Assembly (NCBI RefSeq): GCF_001570965.1
Contig: NZ_BCSR01000027.1
Location: 1 to 41,299, forward strand
Origin: Janibacter corallicola NBRC 107790
GTDB taxonomy: Bacteria > Actinomycetota > Actinomycetes > Actinomycetales > Dermatophilaceae
Direction: 5' to 3'
Length of the DNA: 41,299 nt
The position numbers and the translations under genes are program-made. This document shows positions 33,944 through 41,299 of the stretch, piece by piece. The notes under the pieces are model-generated. The model did no database searches and was not told where the DNA came from. It was given only the letters and a program-made list of their open reading frames with translations. Position 1 is the stretch's first letter; each line of letters begins with the position of its first letter.

Positions 33944-36477
33944 GTGTCTCCTGGGGGTCGCGGTCCGGACGGTCTCCGGGGCCCGGCACCGAGGTCGATC
34001 GCAGCGGCGAACTCCTCGAGTGCGGCGGCGTTCCAGCCATCGACGTCGAAGGTGGCGAACTCGGGCCGCTCGGAGACGAGCTCCATCATCGCACGGGCGA
34101 CCGCGTCGTCGTCACGGGGAACGACGACCCCGCAGCCCGGGGGCACCACCCCCTCGACGGAGGAGAAGGCGGTGGTCAGCACGGGGGTGGCCAGCGCGAG
34201 GGCCTCGAGGATCACCATCGGCAGCCCCTCGTGCTCACTCGTCAGCGCGAAGTAGTCCGCCGCGGCCACCACGGGGAAGGGGTTGGCCACGTGCCCGGTG
34301 AGGTGGACCGAGCCCTCCAGCCCGAGCTCGGCCACGAGCCCGCGCAGCTCCCCCTCGAGCGGCCCGTCACCCATGACGACCACGGCGACGTCGTGGCCGG
34401 CCTCCCGGACCGCGGCGGCGGCCCGAACGAGCCGTGCCTGGTTCTTCTCGTGGGTGAGCCGCCCGGCGGTGACGACGGTGACCGTGCCCTCGTCCCGCAG
34501 CGCGGCGACCGCGCCCTCGGGCAGGCCGAGGTCGACGAGGTCGGCGTCGGCCAGCGTGCGCACCCGGCCCGCGTCGACGACGTTGCGCACGCTGACGAAG
34601 CGCGCGTCGCCGGCGAACCGACCCAGGGAGCGCTCGTTCACCCGGGAGAGGGACTCCGAGACGGAGACGAGCCGGTCGTAGCGGTCGTAGAGACCGAAGA
34701 CCTGCTCGAGGTGGTGGGCCCGGGTCCGTCCGTGCTCGTTGGTGCTGCTCACCTCGGCGGCGAGGTCGTTGTGCAGCCAGATCGAGTGGGTACGCACCGG
34801 CCCGGGGGCGACCCCGCGCGAGAAGAGCAGCGCCCAGTAGGGCGAGTACCCGCCGAAGTCGATGACGTGGTCGAACTGCGCCGTCCCGAAGCAGCGCACC
34901 CACTCCTCCTGCAGGAGGCGCACGAGTGCACCCACCGGCACGACCGGGTGTTCGGCCCCGAACCGCTGGAGCAGCCGTCGGGACCACACGACGCGCTTGG
35001 GCCCGTTCATCCCGCCCACCCGGGGCAGCAGCCGCACGCGTGGGTCGATCGCCTCGGCGAAGGCGCGGGGAGCGGCCTTGCGTGCGGGCCCCCAGGCGAT
35101 GGAGACGTCGACCGCGTCGAGGTCGAGGCGCCCGAGCAGCGCGATGAGCGAGGACGTCACGCCGTTGCGCTGCAGCGACCCGCCGTGGATGAGCAGCCGC
35201 GGGACCCGTCCCTGGCGACTCCGCCCGGCCAGCGGGACCTCACGTCCGGTGGTCGGCGGCCGGCCCCGCCACACACGGTCCACCACCCGCTCGGTGGCAC
35301 CACCGTCGTCGAAGGGGGCGTACCGCGCCGCCCACTCCCGACGGGCCTCGGGGCGGGAACCCCCTTCGGCCACCTCGGCGGCGACCTCCTGCGGCGTCGT
35401 GCAGACCCGTCCCGGCAGTTCCTCGGCCGGCAGGTAGAGCGGGCGCAGCGCCTCGTAGGCCTCCCGGTCCGGCACGTGGAAGGTGATCGGGACGCGGGGG
35501 TCGGCGAGCGCGTCGAAGAGGATGCTCGAGTAGTCGGTCACCAGGTGGTCGGTGACGGCCAGGACCTCGTTGGCCGGCACGTCGGGCGGCACGAGCGCCC
35601 CCTCGAGCGAAGGGAGCGCCTCCGCCTGCTCGTGGACCACCGGGTGTGCCTTCACGAGGACCTGCCGGTCCTCGCCGATGGAGGCCCGCAGCTCACGGAC
35701 GAGGTCCTCCAGCGCGCCCGCGTCCAGGCTCGGGTCGGCGAAGGCCTCGCCCCGCCAGGTCGGCGCCACGAGCACGACCCGCTGGCCCGCCCCGATCGCG
35801 ACCCCCTCGGCCCGGAGGCGAGCGCGGATCCGTGCTCGCTCCCCCTCACCGGCCGTGACCTGGACGTCGGTGCGCGGCTGGCCCACCTCGAGCACGCTGC
35901 CCGGCGCGAGCCCCTCCAGCCGGTAGGCCCCCCGGTACATCGTGTCCGTCATGTAGGGGCCGGAGGAGACCAGGTGGTCGGCCGCGAGGAAGTTGCGGAT
36001 GACGTTGGCCGCGCCGAGCGCCCCGTCGGGTGTGTCGTAGCCCATCGACTTCAGCGGGGTCCCGTGCCAGGTGTTGACGTAGGTCTGGCCGGGACGCTTG
36101 CCGAGCTCCGCGGGGAAGGTCGAGTTGGTCACGAGGTACCCGGCCGTCGCGAGGTGGCGGAAGTACCCGGGGGTGCGGCGTCCGACGATGCGCACGCTCC
36201 CTTCGGCCAGGCCCAGGGACCGCACGTGCTCGCGGGCACGCCGGCGTCGCTCGGGATCCGCGACCACCCAGACGTGCCTCAGGTGGCCCATGTCGGGGGC
36301 TGCTACCAAGTGCCGGAAGATCGCGTAGGGGCTGTCCACGAGACCCGCGCCGAAGGTCGACTCGTAGAGCACGGTGTCGGCCTCGACCGGCCGGCCGCGC
36401 CAGTGGGCCACCCACTGCGCCCGCGGGATCCGTCGGGCCCGCCGCAGCACCGAGAGCACCCGTCTCGTCCCACTCAT
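33940..36477 (-). CDS. TagF-like CDP-glycerol glycerophosphotransferase fused to a GT4 glycosyltransferase
   Basis: A bifunctional 845-residue protein. Residues about 30-390 form a CDP-glycerol:glycerophosphotransferase domain with the hallmarks NTWHGTPLKSMGYD (135-148), LVKAHPVVHE near 274 and TDYSSILFDAL (314-324). From about 415 a GT4 (GT-B fold) glycosyltransferase follows: LLIHGGSLQRNGVTSSL, EKNQARLVRAA and the E-x7-E-type SEHEGLPMVILEAL near the end. The ATG at 36477 is nine bases after GGAGG; an ATG two codons earlier is possible. Addition of glycerol phosphate and a sugar to the same polymer is inferred. It is divergent from the exporter and coupled to the CDP-alcohol transferase. Confidence 0.9.
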   Translation of the reverse strand: MSGTRRVLSVLRRARRIPRAQWVAHWRGRPVEADTVLYESTFGAGLVDSPYAIFRHLVAAPDMGHLRHVWVVADPERRRRAREHVRSLGLAEGSVRIVGRRTPGYFRHLATAGYLVTNSTFPAELGKRPGQTYVNTWHGTPLKSMGYDTPDGALGAANVIRNFLAADHLVSSGPYMTDTMYRGAYRLEGLAPGSVLEVGQPRTDVQVTAGEGERARIRARLRAEGVAIGAGQRVVLVAPTWRGEAFADPSLDAGALEDLVRELRASIGEDRQVLVKAHPVVHEQAEALPSLEGALVPPDVPANEVLAVTDHLVTDYSSILFDALADPRVPITFHVPDREAYEALRPLYLPAEELPGRVCTTPQEVAAEVAEGGSRPEARREWAARYAPFDDGGATERVVDRVWRGRPPTTGREVPLAGRSRQGRVPRLLIHGGSLQRNGVTSSLIALLGRLDLDAVDVSIAWGPARKAAPRAFAEAIDPRVRLLPRVGGMNGPKRVVWSRRLLQRFGAEHPVVPVGALVRLLQEEWVRCFGTAQFDHVIDFGGYSPYWALLFSRGVAPGPVRTHSIWLHNDLAAEVSSTNEHGRTRAHHLEQVFGLYDRYDRLVSVSESLSRVNERSLGRFAGDARFVSVRNVVDAGRVRTLADADLVDLGLPEGAVAALRDEGTVTVVTAGRLTHEKNQARLVRAAAAVREAGHDVAVVVMGDGPLEGELRGLVAELGLEGSVHLTGHVANPFPVVAAADYFALTSEHEGLPMVILEALALATPVLTTAFSSVEGVVPPGCGVVVPRDDDAVARAMMELVSERPEFATFDVDGWNAAALEEFAAAIDLGAGPRRPSGPRPPGDT

Positions 36478-36509
36478 GCGCATCTGCCTCCCGGATCGAC
36501 CTGCACGGC

Positions 36510-36533
36510 AGTCTATGAACTGGTCGGTATGAT
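36510..36533. promoter_or_regulatory. Divergent promoters between the TagF-like gene and the exporter operon
   Basis: On the plus strand TATGAT (36528-36533) ends seven bases before the exporter ATG, giving a leaderless mRNA. On the minus strand TAGACT (36515 back to 36510) gives a leader of about 26 bases for the TagF-like gene. The two -10 boxes lie 12 bases apart. Confidence 0.5.
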
Positions 36534-36540
36534 CAGCCGC

Positions 36541-37410
36541 ATGCCTGCGCTGAGTACCCGGGAGGCCCGTGAGCTGGCCACCGGCCACGGCCTACGAGCG
36601 CTCAGCGAACGGCCCCCGCTGCGCCGGTACCTGCGCGACATCTGGGACCGCCGCTCCTTCCTGTGGACCCTCTCCTCCGCGGAGTCCCACGCGAAGAACG
36701 AGGACAACCACCTCGGGCAGGTCTGGGCGGTGCTCAACCCGGCGCTGCTCATCGCGAGCTACTACATGATCTTCGGGCTGCTGCTCGGCACTCGCGGGGG
36801 GATCGAGAACTTCGTCGGCTTCCTCGGCATCGGCGTGGTGATGTTCGCCTTCACCTCGGCGACGGTGACGAGGGGCGCGAAGGCCATCACGGGACGGCTC
36901 GGCCTCGTGCGCACGCTGCACTTCCCCCGCGCGATCCTGCCGATGTCGGTGACGCTCACCGAGTTCCTCGCCTCGATCCCCGCATTCGGGCTGCTCTTCG
37001 TGCTGATGTTCATCACCGGCGAGCGGCCGAACTGGGAGTGGCTGCTCTTCCCCGTCGCCGTGATCATGCAGGGGGTGGCGCTCGTCGGCTTCGCCTTCAT
37101 CGCCGCCCGGCTGGTCAACGCCTCGCAGGACATGGCCAACCTCATCCCCGTCGTCGTGCGGCTGCTGCGCTACGTCTCGGGCGTCTTCTTCCCCGTCGTG
37201 CACTACGCGCAGGCCATGCCCCCGGTGGTCCAGGAAGTCCTGACGATGCAGCCCTTCGCCCTGATGCTCACCACAGGGCGGCAGTCCCTCATGGGCAGCG
37301 AGAGCGTGGTCCTCACCGACTGGCTGGCCATGGCCGTCTGGGCGATCGTCGTCGCAGCCGTGGGACTGGTCATCTTCTGGCGCGCAGAGACCAGGTACGG
37401 CCGTGGCTGA
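36541..37410 (+). CDS. ABC-2 type polysaccharide/teichoic-acid exporter permease (TagG/Wzm-like)
   Basis: A 289-residue membrane protein of the ABC-2 family that forms the channel for export of undecaprenyl-linked polymers. A cytoplasmic N-terminus of about 55 residues (with LRDIWDRRSFLWTLS and HLGQVWAVLNPAL) precedes about six membrane segments. The segment RYVSGVFFPVVHYAQAMPP near 218 is typical of TagG/Wzm. The ATG at 36541 has no ribosome site but follows TATGAT by seven bases. An ATG at 36529 is an alternative but lies in the -10 box. The ATPase gene starts inside its last eight bases. Substrate is inferred from the TagD/TagF homologues nearby. Confidence 0.9.
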   Translation: MPALSTREARELATGHGLRALSERPPLRRYLRDIWDRRSFLWTLSSAESHAKNEDNHLGQVWAVLNPALLIASYYMIFGLLLGTRGGIENFVGFLGIGVVMFAFTSATVTRGAKAITGRLGLVRTLHFPRAILPMSVTLTEFLASIPAFGLLFVLMFITGERPNWEWLLFPVAVIMQGVALVGFAFIAARLVNASQDMANLIPVVVRLLRYVSGVFFPVVHYAQAMPPVVQEVLTMQPFALMLTTGRQSLMGSESVVLTDWLAMAVWAIVVAAVGLVIFWRAETRYGRG

Positions 37411-39136
37411 GCCCGAGCAGGACGCCGCCCCGACCGTCGTCGTCAGCCACCTGAGCGTCACCTACCAGGTGCTCGGCGGCGAGCGGCGCGGCGCCCCGAG
37501 CAGCCAGGGCGAGCGCCGCCCCCTCCGCCAGCTGCTGCGCCCGGACCCCGGTGAGCGCACCCGCGAGATCAAGGCGGTCAAGGACGTCAGCTTCGTCGCC
37601 AGGCACGGGGAGTCCATCGGCATCATCGGCCACAACGGCTCGGGCAAGTCCACGCTGCTGCGCGCCGTCAGCGGTCTCATCCCGCCGACCCACGGGAAGG
37701 TGTGGGTCGCCGGCGAGCCCTCGCTGCTCGGCGTCAACGCCGTCCTCATCAACAAGCTGAGCGGCGCCCGCAACGTCTACGTCGGTGGCCAGGCCCTCGG
37801 CCTGACCACGGCCGAGATCGACGAGAAGTTCGACGACATCGTCGAGTTCTCCGGCATCGGGGAGGCCATCCACCTGCCGATGAGCACCTACTCCTCGGGG
37901 ATGGGCGCCCGGCTGCGGTTCGCGATCTCCACGGCCGCCGCGCCCGACGTGCTGATGATCGACGAGGCCCTCGCGACCGGGGACGCCGCCTTCCGCGAGA
38001 AGAGCACCGCGCGCATCGCGCAGATCCGCGAGGAGGCGGGCACGGTCTTCCTCGTCTCCCACTCCAACTCCAGCATCCGCCAGATCTGCGACCGGGTGCT
38101 GTGGATGGATCACGGCCAGCTCATCATGGACGGCCCCACCGAGCAGGTCCTCTCCGCCTACGAGGCCACCCTGCCGCATGGCACCAAGGAGGAGCAGCAG
38201 CCGGAGGAGGACCCCGAGGTGCCCGGCACGGTGCGCTGGTCAGGCAAGACGAGCTTCCAGGTCGTCCGGGAGATCAGTCGGGCGACCTGGCCCGCGGGCG
38301 TCCCGGGATGCTTCGTGGTGAGCGTGAAGTCCCAGGCGGTCGGCCGGATGGTCGCCCCGATCGCGGCCCGGCTCGGCTGGCCGCTGCTGTGGGTGCGCCC
38401 CGGCGGCCTTCCCGGCGCGACCAGTGACGAGCTGGCCCGTCTCGCCCCCGAGCGCGTCGTCGTCGTCGGTGGCGAGGGTTCGGTCTCCTCCGACACCTTC
38501 GCCCGCATCGAGCGGGTCGTGCCGGGGACGATGGAGCGCCTCGGTGACGACGACACCGGCCGCACCGCCGGCGAGCTGCTGCGGGCCTTCCCCCCGGAGG
38601 ACACCTCGAGGGTCTACCTCACCCGCAGCGACAACCCGGCACGCACCACCATGATCTCGCTCGTGGCGGCGGTGACCGGCCGCGCGGTCACGGCCGGCAA
38701 CCCGAACCGGCTGCGGGAGAAGCACCTCTCCGCCCTCGCCGACCTCCGGCCGGACCGGCTCGTGCTCATCGGGTACGAGGAGGAGTGGCCCGAGGCCACC
38801 GTCGACCGGCTGCGCGAGGCCACGGGGGCCGAGATCGCCTTCTCCACCGACCACGGCCCGATGGCCATGGCCGCGAGCCTGTGGGAGGGCACGGAGGCCG
38901 GGGGTCGGGTGATCCTCGCCGGTCCAGCCACCGTCGAGCTGCTCTCGGCCGTCGTCGTCTCGGGGCACACCGGAACGCCGCTGCTGCTCGCGAACTCCGG
39001 CCGCCTCTCCGACGTCCCCCGGGCGGCCCTGGAGCGGCTCTCCCCCGGGGAGGTCGCCCTGTGCGGAACCCTCGAGACGCTGCCGCCCAAGCTGCGCGGT
39101 TCGCTCGGTGAGGAGCTCGGGGCCGTCCACGCCTGA
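37403..39136 (+). CDS. Polymer exporter ATPase (TagH/Wzt-like) with C-terminal triple CWB2-like region
   Basis: A 577-residue protein. Residues 1-260 are an ABC ATPase of the Wzt/TagH type: Walker A GHNGSGKST (76-84), signature YSSGMGARLRF (163-173), Walker B DVLMIDEALATGD (182-194) and H-loop SHSN. After a Glu/Pro-rich linker (262-275), residues about 295-572 form three similar units: 302-390, 402-480 and 502-572. They carry blocks like PLLWVRPGGL, APERVVVVGGEGSVSSDTF and TPLLLANSGRL. These resemble cell-wall-binding repeat 2. There is no membrane segment, so the region should be cytoplasmic and may recognise the polymer, as C-terminal domains of Wzt do. The CWB2 call is by eye and needs profile confirmation. 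Confidence 0.88.
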   Translation: MAEPEQDAAPTVVVSHLSVTYQVLGGERRGAPSSQGERRPLRQLLRPDPGERTREIKAVKDVSFVARHGESIGIIGHNGSGKSTLLRAVSGLIPPTHGKVWVAGEPSLLGVNAVLINKLSGARNVYVGGQALGLTTAEIDEKFDDIVEFSGIGEAIHLPMSTYSSGMGARLRFAISTAAAPDVLMIDEALATGDAAFREKSTARIAQIREEAGTVFLVSHSNSSIRQICDRVLWMDHGQLIMDGPTEQVLSAYEATLPHGTKEEQQPEEDPEVPGTVRWSGKTSFQVVREISRATWPAGVPGCFVVSVKSQAVGRMVAPIAARLGWPLLWVRPGGLPGATSDELARLAPERVVVVGGEGSVSSDTFARIERVVPGTMERLGDDDTGRTAGELLRAFPPEDTSRVYLTRSDNPARTTMISLVAAVTGRAVTAGNPNRLREKHLSALADLRPDRLVLIGYEEEWPEATVDRLREATGAEIAFSTDHGPMAMAASLWEGTEAGGRVILAGPATVELLSAVVVSGHTGTPLLLANSGRLSDVPRAALERLSPGEVALCGTLETLPPKLRGSLGEELGAVHA

Positions 39137-39207
39137 GACCCGGATGGGGCGGAACAACCGCAGACCATGTACGGTTGGAACCACGAGAAACCACACAGAT
39201 CCGGGTC
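39137..39207. repeat. Nine-base inverted repeat after the exporter ATPase gene
   Basis: GACCCGGAT (39137-39145) and ATCCGGGTC (39199-39207) are perfectly complementary and separated by 53 bases, beginning directly after the stop codon. It could be a long-loop terminator or protein-binding arms upstream of the DUF3073 gene. The rest of the gap to 39289 shows only a possible -10 box (TAGCGT, 39267-39272). Confidence 0.4.
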
Positions 39208-39289
39208 CGCACAAGTCGTCCACGTCCTCCATCGGGGGTCGTGGGAGAGTTGATGCCGACCCGCACTAGCGTAATGAGGGGGTCACGCC

Positions 39290-39481
39290 ATGGGGCGCGG
39301 CCGAGCAAAGGCGAAGCAGACGAAGGTTGCCCGCGAGCTGAAGTACTACTCGCCGGAGACCGACCTTGCGGCGCTGGAGGCGGAACTTCACGGGAAGACT
39401 CGCGCGCGTCGCGACGAGCACGACGACGCGGGCGAGGACGACTACGACGAGTGGGCTTCCCCGGAGGACACCACGCGCTGA
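39290..39481 (+). CDS. DUF3073 family small protein
   Basis: A 63-residue actinobacterial protein of the DUF3073 family, recognised by its strongly conserved basic N-terminus MGRGRAKAKQTKVARELKYY followed by SPETDLAALEAEL. The C-terminal third is very acidic (Asp/Glu-rich, about 40-60). Such a split charge suggests nucleic-acid or ribosome association, but no function has been established that I know of. The ATG at 39290 follows GAGGGGG. In many actinobacteria it lies near purine genes, as here. Length is typical. Confidence 0.88.
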   Translation: MGRGRAKAKQTKVARELKYYSPETDLAALEAELHGKTRARRDEHDDAGEDDYDEWASPEDTTR

Positions 39482-39498
39482 CCTGGTCTCCTCGACTC

Positions 39499-40092
39499 TC
39501 AGATCAGTCCCCTGCGGCGGGCCTCCGCCGCCGCCGCGCCACGATGGTTGACCCCTAGTCGGCCATACGTGTGCGCCAGGTGGGATTTCACGCTGGAGCG
39601 GCTCAGGTAGAGCCGTTCGGCGATCTGCCGGTTGCCCAACCCGGCGGCCACGAGCCGGAGCACGTCGACCTCGCGGTCGGTCAGCTCCGAGACCTCGTGC
39701 CGGACCCGTTGCACGAGCGGTCCGGTGACCTGGCCGCCCGAGGCATCGGCCCGCTCCCCGGCTGCTGCCGCCTGCAGGGCGGCGACGATCTGCAGCGGAG
39801 TGCTGGAGACGACGAGGCACCCCTGTGCCCCGGCGTTCAGCAGGTCCGTGGTGTCCGTGCCCTCGGCGATCATGGCCACGCGTGCCGGGCCGTCGGGGCA
39901 CCGGGAGAGCGCGCTCGGGACGTCCGGCGCGTCCAGGCACCCGACAAGCAGCACGACGTCGACACCCGGTGTGGCAACCACCTCGGCGCAGGTCGCGGCG
40001 GGCGGCGTCAGCTCCAGGCCGGGCTCGGTCCGGAGCACCCCGAGGAGGCCCTGCCGGTGGTCCTCGTCGGCGTCGGCGACCAGGACCCGCAC
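39499..40092 (-). CDS. LuxR-family regulator with degenerate receiver domain
   Basis: A 197-residue protein from the GTG at 40092. Residues 1-110 have the response-regulator fold (RVLVADADEDHRQGLLGVL), but the phosphoacceptor Asp after VDVVLL is Val50, the conserved Thr/Ser position is Ala (VAMIAEG), and the conserved Lys is Val (GCLVV). It is therefore unlikely to be phosphorylated. Residues 134-197 are an intact LuxR helix-turn-helix (LTDREVDVLRLVAAGLGNRQIAERL, SVKSHLAHTYGRLGV). It starts nine bases after the purM stop on the same strand, so it is probably co-transcribed. A longer open frame inside purM is rejected. The start is uncertain. Confidence 0.78.
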   Translation of the reverse strand: MRVLVADADEDHRQGLLGVLRTEPGLELTPPAATCAEVVATPGVDVVLLVGCLDAPDVPSALSRCPDGPARVAMIAEGTDTTDLLNAGAQGCLVVSSTPLQIVAALQAAAAGERADASGGQVTGPLVQRVRHEVSELTDREVDVLRLVAAGLGNRQIAERLYLSRSSVKSHLAHTYGRLGVNHRGAAAAEARRRGLI

Positions 40093-40100
40093 CGGGGCGC

Positions 40101-41210
40101 TCAGGGGTGCTCCCCGAACACCCGGACGGCGCCGCCGTCGACCCCCTTCGCCCCCTGGACCACGTCGGAGCCCGCGTCGGCGCTCTCCGCGGCGTCGGTG
40201 ACGTCGCCGAGCACCCAGGCCTCGATCCCGGCGGCGCGGGAGCGGGCGATCGCCGCGTCGGCGTGCTCCTGCGGGATCGCGGCGACGAAGCCGACGCCCA
40301 TGTTCAGGGTGCGCTCGATGTCCTCGCGCGGCACGCTGCCGAGCCGGCCGATGAGGGAGAAGACCGGCGGCGGGGTCCAGGTGGACCGATCCACCCGTGC
40401 CAGGGTGCCGGCGGGCAGCACCCGGGCGAGGTTCGCGGCGAGCCCGCCGCCCGTGACGTGGCTGAGGGCGTGCACGTCGACGTCCTCGCTGCGGACGAGG
40501 TCCAGCAGGGGCCTCGTGTAGATCCGGGTGGGCTCGAGCAGCTCCTCGCCGAGCGTGCGGCCCAGCTCCGGCACGTCCCGGTCCAGCTCCCACCCGGCGG
40601 CGGCGATGACCCGGCGCACGAGCGAGTAGCCGTTGGAGTGCAGCCCGGAGGAGGCGAGCGCGAGGACGACGTCACCCGCGCGGACCCGGTCGGGGCCGAT
40701 GACGGCGTCGCGCTCGACGACGCCGGTCGCGGCCCCGGCGACGTCGTACTCGTCCGGGTCGAGCAGGCCGGGGTGCTCGGCGGTCTCGCCGCCGATCAGC
40801 GCGACGCCGGCGAGCTCGCAGCCCCGCGCGATGCCGGAGACGATCGCGGCGATGCGCTCGGGCACGACCCGACCGGTCGCGATGTAGTCGGTCATGAAGA
40901 GCGGCTCGGCCCCGCACACGACGATGTCGTCGACGACCATGCCCACGAGGTCCTGCCCGATCGTGTCGTGGCGGTCCATCGCCTGGGCAATGGCCACCTT
41001 CGTCCCGACCCCGTCGGTGGAGGTCGCGAGCACCGGGCGGTCCATGTCCTTCAGGGCGGTGGCGTCGAACATCCCGGCGAAACCGCCGAGACCGCCGAGC
41101 GCCTCGGCGCGGGTCGCGCGGGCCACGGAGGCCTTCATCAGCTCGACGGCCCGGTCACCGGCCTCGACGTCGACGCCGGCGCCGGCGTAGGTGATGGGGG
41201 TCTCGCTCAT
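40101..41210 (-). CDS. purM: Phosphoribosylformylglycinamidine cyclo-ligase
   Basis: AIR synthetase, the fifth step of de novo purine synthesis: it closes the imidazole ring of FGAM using ATP. The 369-residue protein begins with ITYAGAGVDVEAGDRAVELM, the conserved PurM N-terminus. LATSTDGVGTKVAIAQAMDRH and GEPLFMTDYI-type segments follow, then GGETAEHPGLL and the C-terminal HVTGGGLAANLARVLP. The last 20 residues are less conserved. The ATG at 41210 overlaps the upstream stop (ATGA). The LuxR gene follows after nine bases. Confidence 0.95.
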   Translation of the reverse strand: MSETPITYAGAGVDVEAGDRAVELMKASVARATRAEALGGLGGFAGMFDATALKDMDRPVLATSTDGVGTKVAIAQAMDRHDTIGQDLVGMVVDDIVVCGAEPLFMTDYIATGRVVPERIAAIVSGIARGCELAGVALIGGETAEHPGLLDPDEYDVAGAATGVVERDAVIGPDRVRAGDVVLALASSGLHSNGYSLVRRVIAAAGWELDRDVPELGRTLGEELLEPTRIYTRPLLDLVRSEDVDVHALSHVTGGGLAANLARVLPAGTLARVDRSTWTPPPVFSLIGRLGSVPREDIERTLNMGVGFVAAIPQEHADAAIARSRAAGIEAWVLGDVTDAAESADAGSDVVQGAKGVDGGAVRVFGEHP

Positions 41211-41299
41211 GGGCGCACGGCCTCCTCGGCGCTGGCGGGATCCTCGGTCGGGGCGAAGTCGAGCTCGAGCAGCTGCTTGCCCAGCCGGTCGCGGCTCGG
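41207..41299 (-). CDS. 3' end of the gene upstream of purM, probably purF
   Basis: A partial reading frame cut by the window edge encodes the final 30 residues, beginning PSRDRLGKQLLELDFAPTED in translation, with its TGA overlapping the purM ATG. The coupled overlap and the usual purF-purM order in actinobacteria suggest amidophosphoribosyltransferase. The visible tail is too short and variable to identify the product on its own. Confidence 0.45.
   Translation of the reverse strand, partial: PSRDRLGKQLLELDFAPTEDPASAEEAVRP

Noticed and set aside
34231-36540. A long N-terminal extension of the exporter permease running opposite the TagF-like gene
   Set aside because: The extension has no membrane or family similarity; a promoter and start at 36541 explain the permease better.

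Overview
The window is about 41.3 kb of very GC-rich, gene-dense DNA with frequent GTG starts, ATGA/GTGA start-stop overlaps and TAGnnT-type -10 boxes. This points to a high-GC Gram-positive actinobacterium. The gene set (PiT plus a DUF47 protein, GuaB1, DUF3073, Stealth proteins, teichoic-acid-type genes) best fits a Micrococcales member, perhaps Dermatophilaceae/Intrasporangiaceae. The taxon is inference, because no rRNA gene is present.

Layout. (1) 0-4.5 kb is phosphate uptake: pstC-pstA-pstB on the plus strand converge on a low-affinity PiT permease and its DUF47/PhoU-like partner. (2) 4.8-5.8 kb holds a short universal stress protein and an uncharacterised actinobacterial protein. (3) 5.8-9.8 kb is a four-gene minus-strand operon (FhuF-type 2Fe-2S protein, BtuC-, BtuD- and BtuF-like ABC importer) behind a clear cobalamin riboswitch, so it is read as vitamin B12 uptake. 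(4) 9.8-17.5 kb is the first surface-glycan block: two divergent sulfotransferases, four GT2 glycosyltransferases and UDP-galactopyranose mutase, closed by tRNA-Lys. (5) 17.7-24.5 kb is a mainly housekeeping block: a DadA-like oxidoreductase, an acyltransferase-3 membrane protein, DUF445, a GuaB1-type GMP reductase, a PHP-domain protein and tRNA-Glu/Asp/Phe. (6) 24.5-39.1 kb is the second surface-glycan block: a TylF-like methyltransferase, a TagD-like cytidylyltransferase, another GT2, three Stealth phosphotransferases, a third sulfotransferase, a CDP-alcohol phosphatidyltransferase, a TagF-like/GT4 fusion and a TagG/TagH-type ABC exporter. (7) 39.3-41.3 kb holds a DUF3073 protein, a LuxR regulator with a degenerate receiver domain, purM and probably the 3' end of purF.

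Read together, blocks 4 and 6 look like one distributed locus for a phosphate-rich wall polymer. CDP-glycerol would come from the TagD homologue, glycerol-phosphate polymerisation from the TagF-like fusion, sugar-1-phosphate linkages from the Stealth proteins, and galactofuranose from Glf. Glycosyltransferases, sulfotransferases, an acyltransferase and a methyltransferase would decorate it, and a Wzm/Wzt-type transporter would export it. The most unusual protein is the exporter ATPase: after the nucleotide-binding domain it carries about 280 residues that read as three tandem cell-wall-binding-repeat-2 (CWB2)-like units with no membrane span between, so they should be cytoplasmic. The polymer structure and the sulfate are inferred from gene families only.

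No gene-free stretch exceeds 300 bases. The longest, 4543-4824 (282 bases), separates two divergent genes; I see only -10-like boxes in it. No CRISPR array, insertion sequence, integrase or rRNA gene is visible.
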